DNA of 64,000 nt, taken from Chitinophaga niabensis. GTDB lineage: Bacteria; Bacteroidota; Bacteroidia; Chitinophagales; Chitinophagaceae. This document shows positions 26,101 to 32,555 of the stretch, one piece after another. The position numbers and the translations under genes are program-made. The notes beneath the pieces were generated by a model. The model made no database searches. It was not told where the DNA came from and saw only the letters and a program-made list of their open reading frames with translations. Within the stretch, counting starts at the first letter, position 1. Each line of letters starts with the position of its first letter. The stretch lies in NCBI RefSeq assembly GCF_900129465.1, contig NZ_FSRA01000001.1:1798001-1862000 (forward strand). The letters run 5' to 3'.

Positions 26101-26594
26101 AAGTATTCGAAGAATACTATGAACATGCACAGGTATATGGTAATGTGGAAGCCATCCCAACACCTGCATTCTTCTACGGACTGCGCCTCGGTGAAGAGAT
26201 CCTCATCACCTTGGGAAAAGGCAAAACCATCATCGTAAAGCTCGTGTATGTATTGCCAGCAGACGAAAGCGGCATGCGCACCGTGGTATTTGAACTGAAT
26301 GGTTACACCCGCCGTGTGCAGATCAGGGATAAAGCCGTAAAAAGCGAAGTACCCGTAAACAAAAAAGTAGCTAACCCGGAAATAGAAGTAGGCGCACCAT
26401 TACAAGGTAAGCTCTCCAAACTGCTCGTAAAAGCAGGAGATAGCATCAGCGCCAACACACCACTCTTCATCATCGAAGCCATGAAGATGGAAACTACCGT
26501 AACGGCTACACGCGACTCAAAAGTAAAAACAATCCATCTCCGCGAAGGCACCATGGTCCAGCAGGACGATCTGGTGGTAGAGCTGGATGCATAA
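23139..26594 (+). CDS. pyc: Pyruvate carboxylase
   Basis: An 1151-residue single-chain enzyme that carboxylates pyruvate to oxaloacetate. Residues about 1-470 are biotin carboxylase, with AAFGGGGRGMR as the ATP-grasp loop and FIEVNPRIQVEHTVTE as the active site. Residues about 530-800 are the carboxyltransferase TIM barrel (TDTTYRDAHQSLLATR, KDMAGLL, LHTHDT). The PYC/OadA-type domain follows, and biotin attaches at K1116 in EAMKMETT. The length agrees with complete pyruvate carboxylases. It is monocistronic and ends at a strong terminator. Confidence 0.95.
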   Translation: MSDSSLKKIQKLLVANRGEIAVRILRAASELRIRTVAIFTYEDRYSLHRYKADEAYQIGKDDEPLKPYLDIEAIIHLAKTQEVDAIHPGYGFLSENVQFARRCKEEGIIFVGPDPSVMDQLGDKVAAKTLARRVGVPLIEDSEAELNDLATVKKEAARIGFPIILKAAFGGGGRGMRVVHAADQLEKAFSEARSEAGKAFGNDTIFIEKFIEEPKHIEVQLMGDNHGNIVHLYERDCSVQRRFQKVVEIAPSPNLPQETREEIYGYALALARAVNYNNVGTVEFLVDRQNKVYFIEVNPRIQVEHTVTEEVTGIDIVRSQILIAKGHHLSDPEIFLKNQEDVKLNGFAIQCRVTTEDPENNFTPDYGTVIAYRNAGGFGIRLDEGSAYSGVKISPFFDSMLVKVTASGRTLSGAAGRLHRTLKEFRIRGVKTNIRFLENVITHDTFRKGNCTVSFIDKHPELFKLSPIRDRATKTLMYLADVTVNGHVDVKGKNDNKRFRVPTIPSFDPLAPVPKGSRNKLEELGREQFSQWLRNEKPVYFTDTTYRDAHQSLLATRVRSKDILAVAEGYARNNPQIFSMEVWGGATFDVAMRFLHEDPWRRLQNLRQAMPNVLLQMLFRGSNAVGYSAYPENLIAKFIEKAAENGIDIFRIFDSLNDIDAMTPSIGFVRNNTKSLAQAAISYTGDLLNKDNKKYTLDYYITLAKRLEDAGAHMLCIKDMAGLLKPQAATVLVGALRDAVKLPIVLHTHDTASVQAASYLKAIEAGVNVVDCAIASLSGLTSQPNLNSMAAILEGHERSQYMNLHSLNEYSNYWEDVREYYYPFESDMKAGTAQVYENEIPGGQYSNLRQQAESLGLGDKLETIKHNYAVVNQLFGDIVKVTPSSKVVGDMALFMTSNNLTAEEVLDETRNLAFPASVQGFFKGEIGFPYGGFPEKLQKIVLKGQKALTGKPNGHLPPVDFDSDFAAFQLKYPLAEFLDYLSYHMFPKVFEEYYEHAQVYGNVEAIPTPAFFYGLRLGEEILITLGKGKTIIVKLVYVLPADESGMRTVVFELNGYTRRVQIRDKAVKSEVPVNKKVANPEIEVGAPLQGKLSKLLVKAGDSISANTPLFIIEAMKMETTVTATRDSKVKTIHLREGTMVQQDDLVVELDA

Positions 26595-26600
26595 AATAAA

Positions 26601-26639
26601 AGAGGGTGTATCAATTGAACGGATACACCCTCTTTTTTT
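26601..26639 (+). terminator. Terminator of pyruvate carboxylase gene
   Basis: AGAGGGTGTATC (26601-26612) and GATACACCCTCT (26622-26633) form a 12-base-pair stem followed by a T run. Confidence 0.9.
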
Positions 26640-26662
26640 ATCTTCTAATAAGCCCGCAGCAT

Positions 26663-26693
26663 AAAAAAAGCCCCGATGGAATCCCACCGGAGC
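26663..26693 (-). terminator. Terminator of ndk
   Basis: GCCCCGATGG (26670-26679) and CCACCGGAGC (26684-26693) form a ten-base-pair stem with two G-T pairs and a four-base loop. An A run at 26663-26669 gives the U tract on the minus strand. Confidence 0.8.
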
Positions 26694-26718
26694 TTCTTCA
26701 ACAAAGTTATCTTTCAAA

Positions 26719-27135
26719 CTAGAATTTCTCCAACCCACTGAAGAAGAAGTTCCCTTCAATCTCAGCATTCTCGTCAGAATCAGACCCATGCACCGCATTT
26801 CTGCCAATAGACTCAGCATAGATCTTACGGATAGTACCTTCTTCAGCCTGAGCAGGATTTGTTGCCCCGATCAGTTTACGGAAATCCTCAACGGCATTGC
26901 TCTTCTCCAGGATAGCAGCAACAATATGCCCGCTACTCATGAATTCAACCAACTCACCATAAAAAGGTCTCTCTTTGTGTACTGCATAAAACTCACCCGC
27001 TTTCTCAGCAGAAAGTTTCGTTTGCTTCATTGCTACGATCCTGAAACCTGCCGCGCAGATCTTATCAAGGATACCGCCGATATGTCCGTTTTCAACGGCA
27101 TCCGGCTTGATCATGGTAAATGTTCTGTTACTCAT
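26719..27135 (-). CDS. ndk: Nucleoside-diphosphate kinase
   Basis: A 138-residue enzyme that equilibrates nucleoside di- and triphosphates through a phosphohistidine. The catalytic H116 is in [13 protein letters not shown], and [10 protein letters not shown] is the N-terminal signature. The length is normal. It faces the DHH phosphoesterase gene divergently and has its own -7 element and hairpin terminator. Confidence 0.95.
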   Translation of the reverse strand: MSNRTFTMIKPDAVENGHIGGILDKICAAGFRIVAMKQTKLSAEKAGEFYAVHKERPFYGELVEFMSSGHIVAAILEKSNAVEDFRKLIGATNPAQAEEGTIRKIYAESIGRNAVHGSDSDENAEIEGNFFFSGLEKF

Positions 27136-27185
27136 ATTGTGAATTAGTCGTTTTTTCAGATTTAATGTAAAAGGGGGTTCGCGCG

Positions 27186-27193
27186 CAAAAGTA
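27186..27193 (-). promoter_or_regulatory. -7 promoter element for ndk
   Basis: TACTTTTG on the minus strand matches TAnnTTTG and lies about 50 bases before the ndk ATG. Confidence 0.5.
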
Positions 27194-27323
27194 AACAGTT
27201 TTTGTTTAGCAGTAAAAAATTTTGAAATACTGGCTCAAATGAAGAACTTCGCACTTCATTTGCCTGAACGAAAACAGGCTATTTATAACAGCTTGTTAAT
27301 TAAAATTCTAGCGTTTTTTTGGA

Positions 27324-28328
27324 ATGAAGCCAATCGAGGAAATTAAACCGTTACTGGAAAGCCCCAAGAAAGTGGTGGTCACCATGCACCAGAAGCCCGA
27401 CGCAGACGCAATGGGCTCGTCATTAGCGATGTGCCACTACCTCCGCCGCAAAGGCCACGACGTAACGGTGATATCGCCTACTAATTTCCCTGATTTCCTC
27501 AAATGGATGCCCGGTAGCGATACCGTCCTCGATTTTGAGTCAGCTCAGGAAAAATCCATCAAGGCCCTGGAAGGAGTGGAGCTCCTTTTCTGCCTGGATT
27601 TCAATACCATGAGCCGCACCAAAACCATGGAGCCCTACCTGGAAAAGCTCCAATGCGTAAAAGTCCTCATAGACCACCACCTGGAACCCCAGCCGGATTT
27701 CGACTACGGTATCAGCGATACCACCGCCGCTTCCACTGCTCAACTGGTCTACGAGATCATCTATCGCCTTGGAGATGAGCATTATATAGATAATGACATC
27801 GCCCAATGCATCTACGCAGGCACCATGACGGATACCGGCTCTTTCCGTTTTGCCAGTACCTCAGCCCGTGTTCACCGCATGGTGGCCGATCTGCTGGAAA
27901 GAGGCCTCGAACACGAACTCATCCACCAGGCCATATATGATAACTTCCTGGAAAACAGGCTCCGATTCATCGGCCACAGCCTGCTGAACCGCATGGAAGT
28001 CTATTACGAGGCCAATACAGCCATCATGGCCATCCCTTACAGCGATCTGAAAAGGTTCGATCTGCAAACCGGAGACACAGAAGGCCTGGTAAATTTCCTT
28101 TTGTCCATCCAAGGCATTAAATTAGCGGCTCTGATTATCGACCGGAATTCAGAAGTAAAGCTCTCTTTCCGTTCAAAAGGTAATTTTGACGTGAACACTT
28201 TCGCCCGTAAATATTTCGAAGGAGGTGGTCATTTTCATGCATCCGGTGGCAGAAGCACCGATTCGCTCGAAAGAACAGTGCAGCGCTTTCTGAAAGCCAT
28301 GCATGAAAATGAAGATATATTGCAATAG
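27324..28328 (+). CDS. DHH-family phosphoesterase (NrnA-like)
   Basis: A 334-residue DHH/DHHA1 protein. The metal-binding motifs are DADAMGSS (D26, D28) and D117-H-H119, and the C-terminal DHHA1 motif is FEGGGHFHASGG. This layout is that of NrnA-type enzymes that degrade nanoRNA or pAp, or hydrolyse pApA-type dinucleotides. Which substrate it uses cannot be told from sequence. It is cytosolic. The FKBP lipoprotein gene follows after 19 bases in the same direction. Confidence 0.87.
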   Translation: MKPIEEIKPLLESPKKVVVTMHQKPDADAMGSSLAMCHYLRRKGHDVTVISPTNFPDFLKWMPGSDTVLDFESAQEKSIKALEGVELLFCLDFNTMSRTKTMEPYLEKLQCVKVLIDHHLEPQPDFDYGISDTTAASTAQLVYEIIYRLGDEHYIDNDIAQCIYAGTMTDTGSFRFASTSARVHRMVADLLERGLEHELIHQAIYDNFLENRLRFIGHSLLNRMEVYYEANTAIMAIPYSDLKRFDLQTGDTEGLVNFLLSIQGIKLAALIIDRNSEVKLSFRSKGNFDVNTFARKYFEGGGHFHASGGRSTDSLERTVQRFLKAMHENEDILQ

Positions 28329-28347
28329 ACTCACTTAATACAATCAA

Positions 28348-29235
28348 ATGAAAAAGAACAACCTGTTACTTTTTGCTTCACTGGGCTTGCTGCTGGCAAG
28401 TTGTGGTAAAAGCGGCCCGAGAAAAACACCGAGCGGTATCGAATATACCGTTGCGAAAGAAGGTAAAGGAGACAAACTGAAAGTAGGTGATACCATCCTG
28501 GTATACTTTGCCTCTTACCTGAATGATTCCCTTTTGATGAAATCAAGGGACCAATCTCCTAACGCTATCCCTATGATCGTTCAGAAATCTACTATTAAGT
28601 GGGATCTGATGGACGGTTTCGCTCAACTGTCTGAAGGAGACAGCGCAATCTTCGTTCTGCCGATCGATTCTATGCCAGCAGAACAAAGACCGCCATTCGC
28701 AAAACCAGGCGACAAAATGAATGTTCATTTCATCGTGGAAGGTATCTATTCTTCAGCTAAGCAAACTGCTAAAGACGAAGTAGCTATTAAGGAGTATATC
28801 GATAAGAATAAACTGAAAACCGTAAAATCCCCTAAAGGTGTTTATATCGCTGTAACCCAGGAAGGTACCGGCGAACAACCTAAGAACGGAGATGTGGTTT
28901 CTGTAAACTATACTGGCAAACTGCTGGATGGTACTGTGTTTGATTCTAACACTGATTCCACTATCCGCCCGGGTATGCCATTAGAACCATTGACCTTCCC
29001 TGTTGGTCAGGGCCGTGTTATTCCAGGATGGGACGATGCACTCGCTCAACTGAAAAAAGGTTCTAAAGCTACTATCGTAATCCCGTCTGCATTGGCTTAC
29101 GGTTTACAAGGCCAGGGTCAAACCATCAAGAGCAACAGCGTTCTCGTTTTCAACGTAGAACTGGTGGATGTTAAACCTGCTGAAGCTCCGGCTCCCGCAC
29201 CAGCTGTTGAACCTGCTGCTGCACCTAAAAAGTAA
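28348..29235 (+). CDS. FKBP-type peptidyl-prolyl isomerase lipoprotein, two FKBP domains
   Basis: A 295-residue lipoprotein: the lipobox LLLASC gives lipidated C19. The first FKBP-like domain (about residues 35-135; GDTILVYFASYLN, MDGFAQLSEGDSAIFVLP) looks degenerate. The second (about 165-275) is canonical, with VSVNYTGKLLDGTVFDSN, VIPGWDDALAQLKKGSKATIVIP and LAYGLQGQG. The tail is Pro/Ala rich. It should assist folding of envelope proteins. It ends at a long hairpin terminator. Confidence 0.9.
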   Translation: MKKNNLLLFASLGLLLASCGKSGPRKTPSGIEYTVAKEGKGDKLKVGDTILVYFASYLNDSLLMKSRDQSPNAIPMIVQKSTIKWDLMDGFAQLSEGDSAIFVLPIDSMPAEQRPPFAKPGDKMNVHFIVEGIYSSAKQTAKDEVAIKEYIDKNKLKTVKSPKGVYIAVTQEGTGEQPKNGDVVSVNYTGKLLDGTVFDSNTDSTIRPGMPLEPLTFPVGQGRVIPGWDDALAQLKKGSKATIVIPSALAYGLQGQGQTIKSNSVLVFNVELVDVKPAEAPAPAPAVEPAAAPKK

Positions 29236-29246
29236 TCTGTTAACAG

Positions 29247-29297
29247 ATATAAAGCAAAAAGGGCTGATCTTGAAGATCAGTCCTTTTTGCTTTATAT
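29247..29297 (+). terminator. Long hairpin terminator after the FKBP gene
   Basis: A 23-base arm (29247-29269) pairs with 29275-29297 with one mismatch and a five-base loop. The core arms carry AAAGCAAAAAGG and CCTTTTTGCTTT. It is nearly symmetrical, so it could work in both directions. Confidence 0.82.
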
Positions 29298-29303
29298 TAG
29301 ACT

Positions 29304-29915
29304 ATGGGCACAAATGGCGCAGGTGTTGCTTTCAAAGTCAACTCCGAAAAATTCCAATTGAAAAAAGTAGTGAAGGAGCTCTTTGGAGGATCCTTTGAAG
29401 ATCACAATGGTGACTTCTTCGATATCAGACGCCCGGACAGTGTATTTGCCGTAAAGACCAAAGACCTGATCGTACTCTGTAATTCAGGCTTTGCCGGGGA
29501 ATTTTTCAAAAGCCAGGAAACATCCACCATAAAAAAATACCTGGACTATTTTTCAAACCCTGACTTTGTCTTTGCCTTTGAAGAGTATGATGCCAGTGAG
29601 TCTTATTCCTACTCGCTTATCTATAACGGAGAAGTTAAAAGACAGCTGTTCAACAGAAACGGTAAAGCAATCATTAATTTTGGCTCGCCGGAACGAAAGG
29701 AACTGAAATGGGAATATGCAGTAACATATAGGCTGGATAAAGAGGAAGGAGGATGGCTGGTTTATATAGATCCGGAATACGGTTATACATGCCATGAACC
29801 TTTTTTATATCAACGAAAACTACAGGAACTAATGATTGAAAAGCTGGGATTCACCAACTTGGATCTGGGCTTTGGTGATGCTACCATAGAAAAAGGGTAT
29901 TTTAAAAAGATGTGA
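29304..29915 (+). CDS. Hypothetical protein (203 aa)
   Basis: Starts at ATG 29304 just after the FKBP terminator. No signal peptide or helix is visible. The sequence is rich in aromatic and acidic residues (YLDYFSNPDFVFAFEEYDAS, YAVTYRLDKEEGGWLVYIDP), with a compact alpha/beta character that resembles immunity or SMI1-like proteins, but I do not recognise the family. Its end is only six bases from the convergent neighbour. It is an accessory gene with no clear partner. Confidence 0.6.
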   Translation: MGTNGAGVAFKVNSEKFQLKKVVKELFGGSFEDHNGDFFDIRRPDSVFAVKTKDLIVLCNSGFAGEFFKSQETSTIKKYLDYFSNPDFVFAFEEYDASESYSYSLIYNGEVKRQLFNRNGKAIINFGSPERKELKWEYAVTYRLDKEEGGWLVYIDPEYGYTCHEPFLYQRKLQELMIEKLGFTNLDLGFGDATIEKGYFKKM

Positions 29916-29921
29916 TATCAC

Positions 29922-30617
29922 TTAGCTCAGCATATGCGCTAATATAGAAGAACATTTCTCCCGGCATGGCGCATAAAACTCCCCATGTTTCCAGTGATCA
30001 GACCGGGTGGGGGCTCCCCACCAAAACTCTGCCAATGCCAATGGCTCCATCTTATGTTGAAAAGCGTATTGCAAAAGCTTCGGCCCGGCGCATTCTCCGG
30101 CACCCGCAGGAGGGGTCTTATAACCAAACAGTTCAATCAGGCTTTTAGATTCTCCTAACTTATTTAAAAAATGATACTGTTCAAAGATCCTGTGCTGTAA
30201 AGAAACAGAATGGTCCTTCCGCTGTATTTTCAACAACCGCACCTGTTCCTCGTCCGTTCCGGGAGAATTGATCTCCTCGTTGATCTTTGTTAGCCTCGTC
30301 ATTCCTTCATTTACAAACCCGCCTTCCACCAGCCCGTCAAACACAGGTGGTACAAATCCTGCATGGTGGTTCTCCCCCGCCAGTTTCCCGGAAAAAGCGG
30401 ACAGGTAACCCAGTTCCCCCGTTTCCGTTCTTACCACCAACACCCCAAACATCTTCCCCGTCCATTCCTCCTGGTGCTGTAATTGCAACTGCAACTCGCT
30501 GACAGCGAGGAGGCTGAGAGGGTGGAGGGCATTATCCAGCGAAAACGCAAGCCCTTCCGCCAGCTGATGTACAGGAAGTGATGTTTGAAAAGGACGAAAA
30601 GCAGAACAGGTGGTCAT
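29922..30617 (-). CDS. Stand-alone N-terminal domain of a large RluA-type pseudouridine synthase
   Basis: A 231-residue protein. The segments PPAGAGECAGPKLLQYAF, PLALAEFWWGAP and CREKCSSILAHML are, from memory, the N-terminal extension found before the catalytic domain in about 550-residue RluA-family synthases of Vibrio and Bacteroidota. The frame stops directly after that extension, at the point where the catalytic domain would begin. The plus-strand gene at 29304-29915 occupies the downstream DNA, so no catalytic fragment remains here. The polypeptide is probably a natural truncated or split form. A -7 element is at 30650-30657. Confidence 0.68.
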   Translation of the reverse strand: MTTCSAFRPFQTSLPVHQLAEGLAFSLDNALHPLSLLAVSELQLQLQHQEEWTGKMFGVLVVRTETGELGYLSAFSGKLAGENHHAGFVPPVFDGLVEGGFVNEGMTRLTKINEEINSPGTDEEQVRLLKIQRKDHSVSLQHRIFEQYHFLNKLGESKSLIELFGYKTPPAGAGECAGPKLLQYAFQHKMEPLALAEFWWGAPTRSDHWKHGEFYAPCREKCSSILAHMLS

Positions 30618-30649
30618 ATAAAAAAGCCTCCGGAATTCCCGAAGGTCCG

Positions 30650-30657
30650 CAAAGGTA
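30650..30657 (-). promoter_or_regulatory. -7 promoter element for the pseudouridine synthase-domain gene
   Basis: TACCTTTG on the minus strand matches TAnnTTTG, 33 bases before the start codon. A small inverted repeat (CCTCCGG...CCGAAGG) lies in the leader. Confidence 0.5.
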
Positions 30658-30816
30658 TGCCAGAAAGGCTTCTAAAACTCAAACCAGTACCTATTCACCC
30701 TTAAAAAATCAACCGGAAGCTGGTATTCCATAAAGCATCCCAATTCAAAAAAATCCAATTCCCCATCCCCGGCAGCACCCTCCATGCTCATTCAAAGCTC
30801 ACTCAGATTACTTAAA

Positions 30817-30834
30817 TAGGCTTGACATAGGCTT
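30817..30834 (+). repeat. Direct repeat TAGGCTT x2
   Basis: TAGGCTT occurs at 30817-30823 and 30828-30834, offset by 11 bases, about one helical turn, roughly 60 bases before the start of the next gene. It could be a regulator site. Confidence 0.3.
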
Positions 30835-30892
30835 AAATCAGGTTAAAAATAAGTTTGTGATAGTAAAATATAATATCTACCTTAGTGTTGTT

Positions 30893-31378
30893 ATGGCAAT
30901 ATCCAGAAGTGTAATACTCCGCGGGGCAAGCGGAACTTTCGCAAACGAATTCGTCCTGCGCCAGCGGAATGGAAAAACCGTTATGTGCAAGATGCCCAAG
31001 CCATATCCACCTAAAACCGCCAACCAACTGGCCAACCAGGAGCGTTTCAAAAAAGCCAACAACTTCGCAAAAGCAGCCATTAAAGACCCGGCGAAAAAAG
31101 CATACTACAAATCAATAGCCAAACCCGGCCAAAGTGCTTTCAACGCAGCTTTTCAGGATGCTTATCATAAACCGGAAGTGGAGGTCTCCAAACAAGACCA
31201 AAAGATCATCGTCAAAACAAAAGGGAAACACCGTATAGAGAAAGTAAAAGTGGGAGAGCACTTCGCCGTATTTAAAAATGAACAGTGGGAGTACGAAAAC
31301 AAACAACCCGGCGGGTTATTGAAGGTCTTAGTGTATGACGTAGCAGGAAACATCTGCTCCATGGAGATACAAACGTGA
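30893..31378 (+). CDS. Small basic hypothetical protein (161 aa)
   Basis: From ATG 30893: MAISRSVILRGASGTFANEF. A GTG at 30857 in frame is less likely. The family pattern (short start, G-x-x-G-x-F-x-NEFVLRQRNGKTV, then PKTANQLANQERFKKANNFAKAAI and KKAYYKSIAKPGQSAFNAAF) is one I remember as widespread and unnamed in Bacteroidota. The middle is strongly basic and helical; the end (VGEHFAVFKNEQWEYENKQPGGLLKVLVYD) is beta-rich. Nucleic-acid binding is possible but unproven. A hairpin terminator follows. Confidence 0.65.
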   Translation: MAISRSVILRGASGTFANEFVLRQRNGKTVMCKMPKPYPPKTANQLANQERFKKANNFAKAAIKDPAKKAYYKSIAKPGQSAFNAAFQDAYHKPEVEVSKQDQKIIVKTKGKHRIEKVKVGEHFAVFKNEQWEYENKQPGGLLKVLVYDVAGNICSMEIQT

Positions 31379-31431
31379 TTCAAAACTAACTATACATAGA
31401 TCATATCCCTGTGAATTACTAATCCATTAAT

Positions 31432-31464
31432 AAAGAGGGTGCCTAACTATTGGGTGCCCTCTTT
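31432..31464 (+). terminator. Terminator after the small basic protein gene
   Basis: AAAGAGGG (31432-31439) pairs with CCCTCTTT (31457-31464). The inner bases can add four more pairs with two G-T wobbles. Confidence 0.65.
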
Positions 31465-31709
31465 ATCTGTAAATCTAAGCCAATACAACACGCCAAAATT
31501 TGGAAATCTAAAAAGGTTCCTTTAGTTTAGTATTGCTTTGCGATGTTTGCGCAACTTTAACTCCAATCCTCTGAATTGACCATTATTAAGTTCTGATTTT
31601 TTCCTGGTGAACTTGTTTGTGCTGGAGATGCTCCATAGACTATCATGTGCTATAGATGAATGGACTGGATCACAATCGCCATGATATTTAATTATTTAAA
31701 TTCGACAGC
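31465..31709. other. Intergenic stretch before the two-gene module
   Basis: Together with the preceding terminator this makes a 331-base gap. It is AT-rich towards its end. I see no gene, no clear -7 element and no strong inverted repeat. Confidence 0.4.
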
Positions 31710-32555
31710 ATGCCTGAAAATATACCTGAAAAAGTGCCCGAAAAAGCACCTGATAATCCCTATAGCCTTTTCAGTGATCTACTCAAATTGTTTCCAAAAT
31801 GGCTTCAGAAAATACTGTTTTTACTGGCGTTGGCAGGGACAGGCTTCATACTGTTTAAAATATATTGGCCATCAGAAAAGCAGCAGGTCGAAAAGGGATC
31901 ATTTTATACCATACAGGGAACTGCTATTTTGAAAAAAGATGGCAGGAAAACCGTACTTACCCAATATACCATTAGTCTTGGAAATGCAAGCCCATTACAG
32001 CGTTCTGAGACCGACATGAATGGTAATTTTTATATTGAAAATGTAGAGCTTCCGGCAGATAAAGCAGTGATCTATCTTAAGGCTACACTCGATGGTGTTC
32101 TAAAATATTCAACACATGAGGATATCAAGGCTTTGCTGCAGCCTGGAAAAAGCCACGACCTAATACTTGGCGATGTCGAATTTCGGGAAGATAATACTCC
32201 GCCACCACCAGCGAAAACATTTGGTATAAATATCCCGCATAAAGGACTGAGAAATCTTATACAATCACATACCGGCCTTTTATACGCGTACAATTCCACC
32301 TTGCGCATTGAAGTGAAGCAGACCAATGAAATAAAAAAGTTAGACAATGGTCTCTATTATTATCCAGGCGGCACATTGGAATTCAGGATTCCAGCCACAG
32401 GCTGTCATGCAAATCTGGGTTTTCCAATAGAAGGCACATTTCACGCTGGCAACGACTCAAGCTACGTATCTGATAGGATCCAGGAAAAGATCAATGAAAT
32501 AGTAAAGAACAACACATCTGTTATTGCCCAAAAAATTGCCAAATGTTTCGAATAA
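31710..32555 (+). CDS. Single-pass membrane protein with extracytoplasmic beta domain
   Basis: A 281-residue protein of unknown family. A cytoplasmic Pro/Glu-rich start (MPENIPEKVPEKAPDNP) precedes one helix at about residues 34-50 (ILFLLALAGTGFILFKIYW). The rest has a carboxypeptidase-regulatory-like beta sandwich (ETDMNGNFYIENVELPADKAVIYLKATLDGV), a PPPP linker at about residue 167, and a C-terminal alpha/beta part ending in IAQKIAKCFE. The gene is AT-rich compared with its neighbours. It overlaps the next gene by 13 bases, so the two form a unit. Confidence 0.62.
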   Translation: MPENIPEKVPEKAPDNPYSLFSDLLKLFPKWLQKILFLLALAGTGFILFKIYWPSEKQQVEKGSFYTIQGTAILKKDGRKTVLTQYTISLGNASPLQRSETDMNGNFYIENVELPADKAVIYLKATLDGVLKYSTHEDIKALLQPGKSHDLILGDVEFREDNTPPPPAKTFGINIPHKGLRNLIQSHTGLLYAYNSTLRIEVKQTNEIKKLDNGLYYYPGGTLEFRIPATGCHANLGFPIEGTFHAGNDSSYVSDRIQEKINEIVKNNTSVIAQKIAKCFE

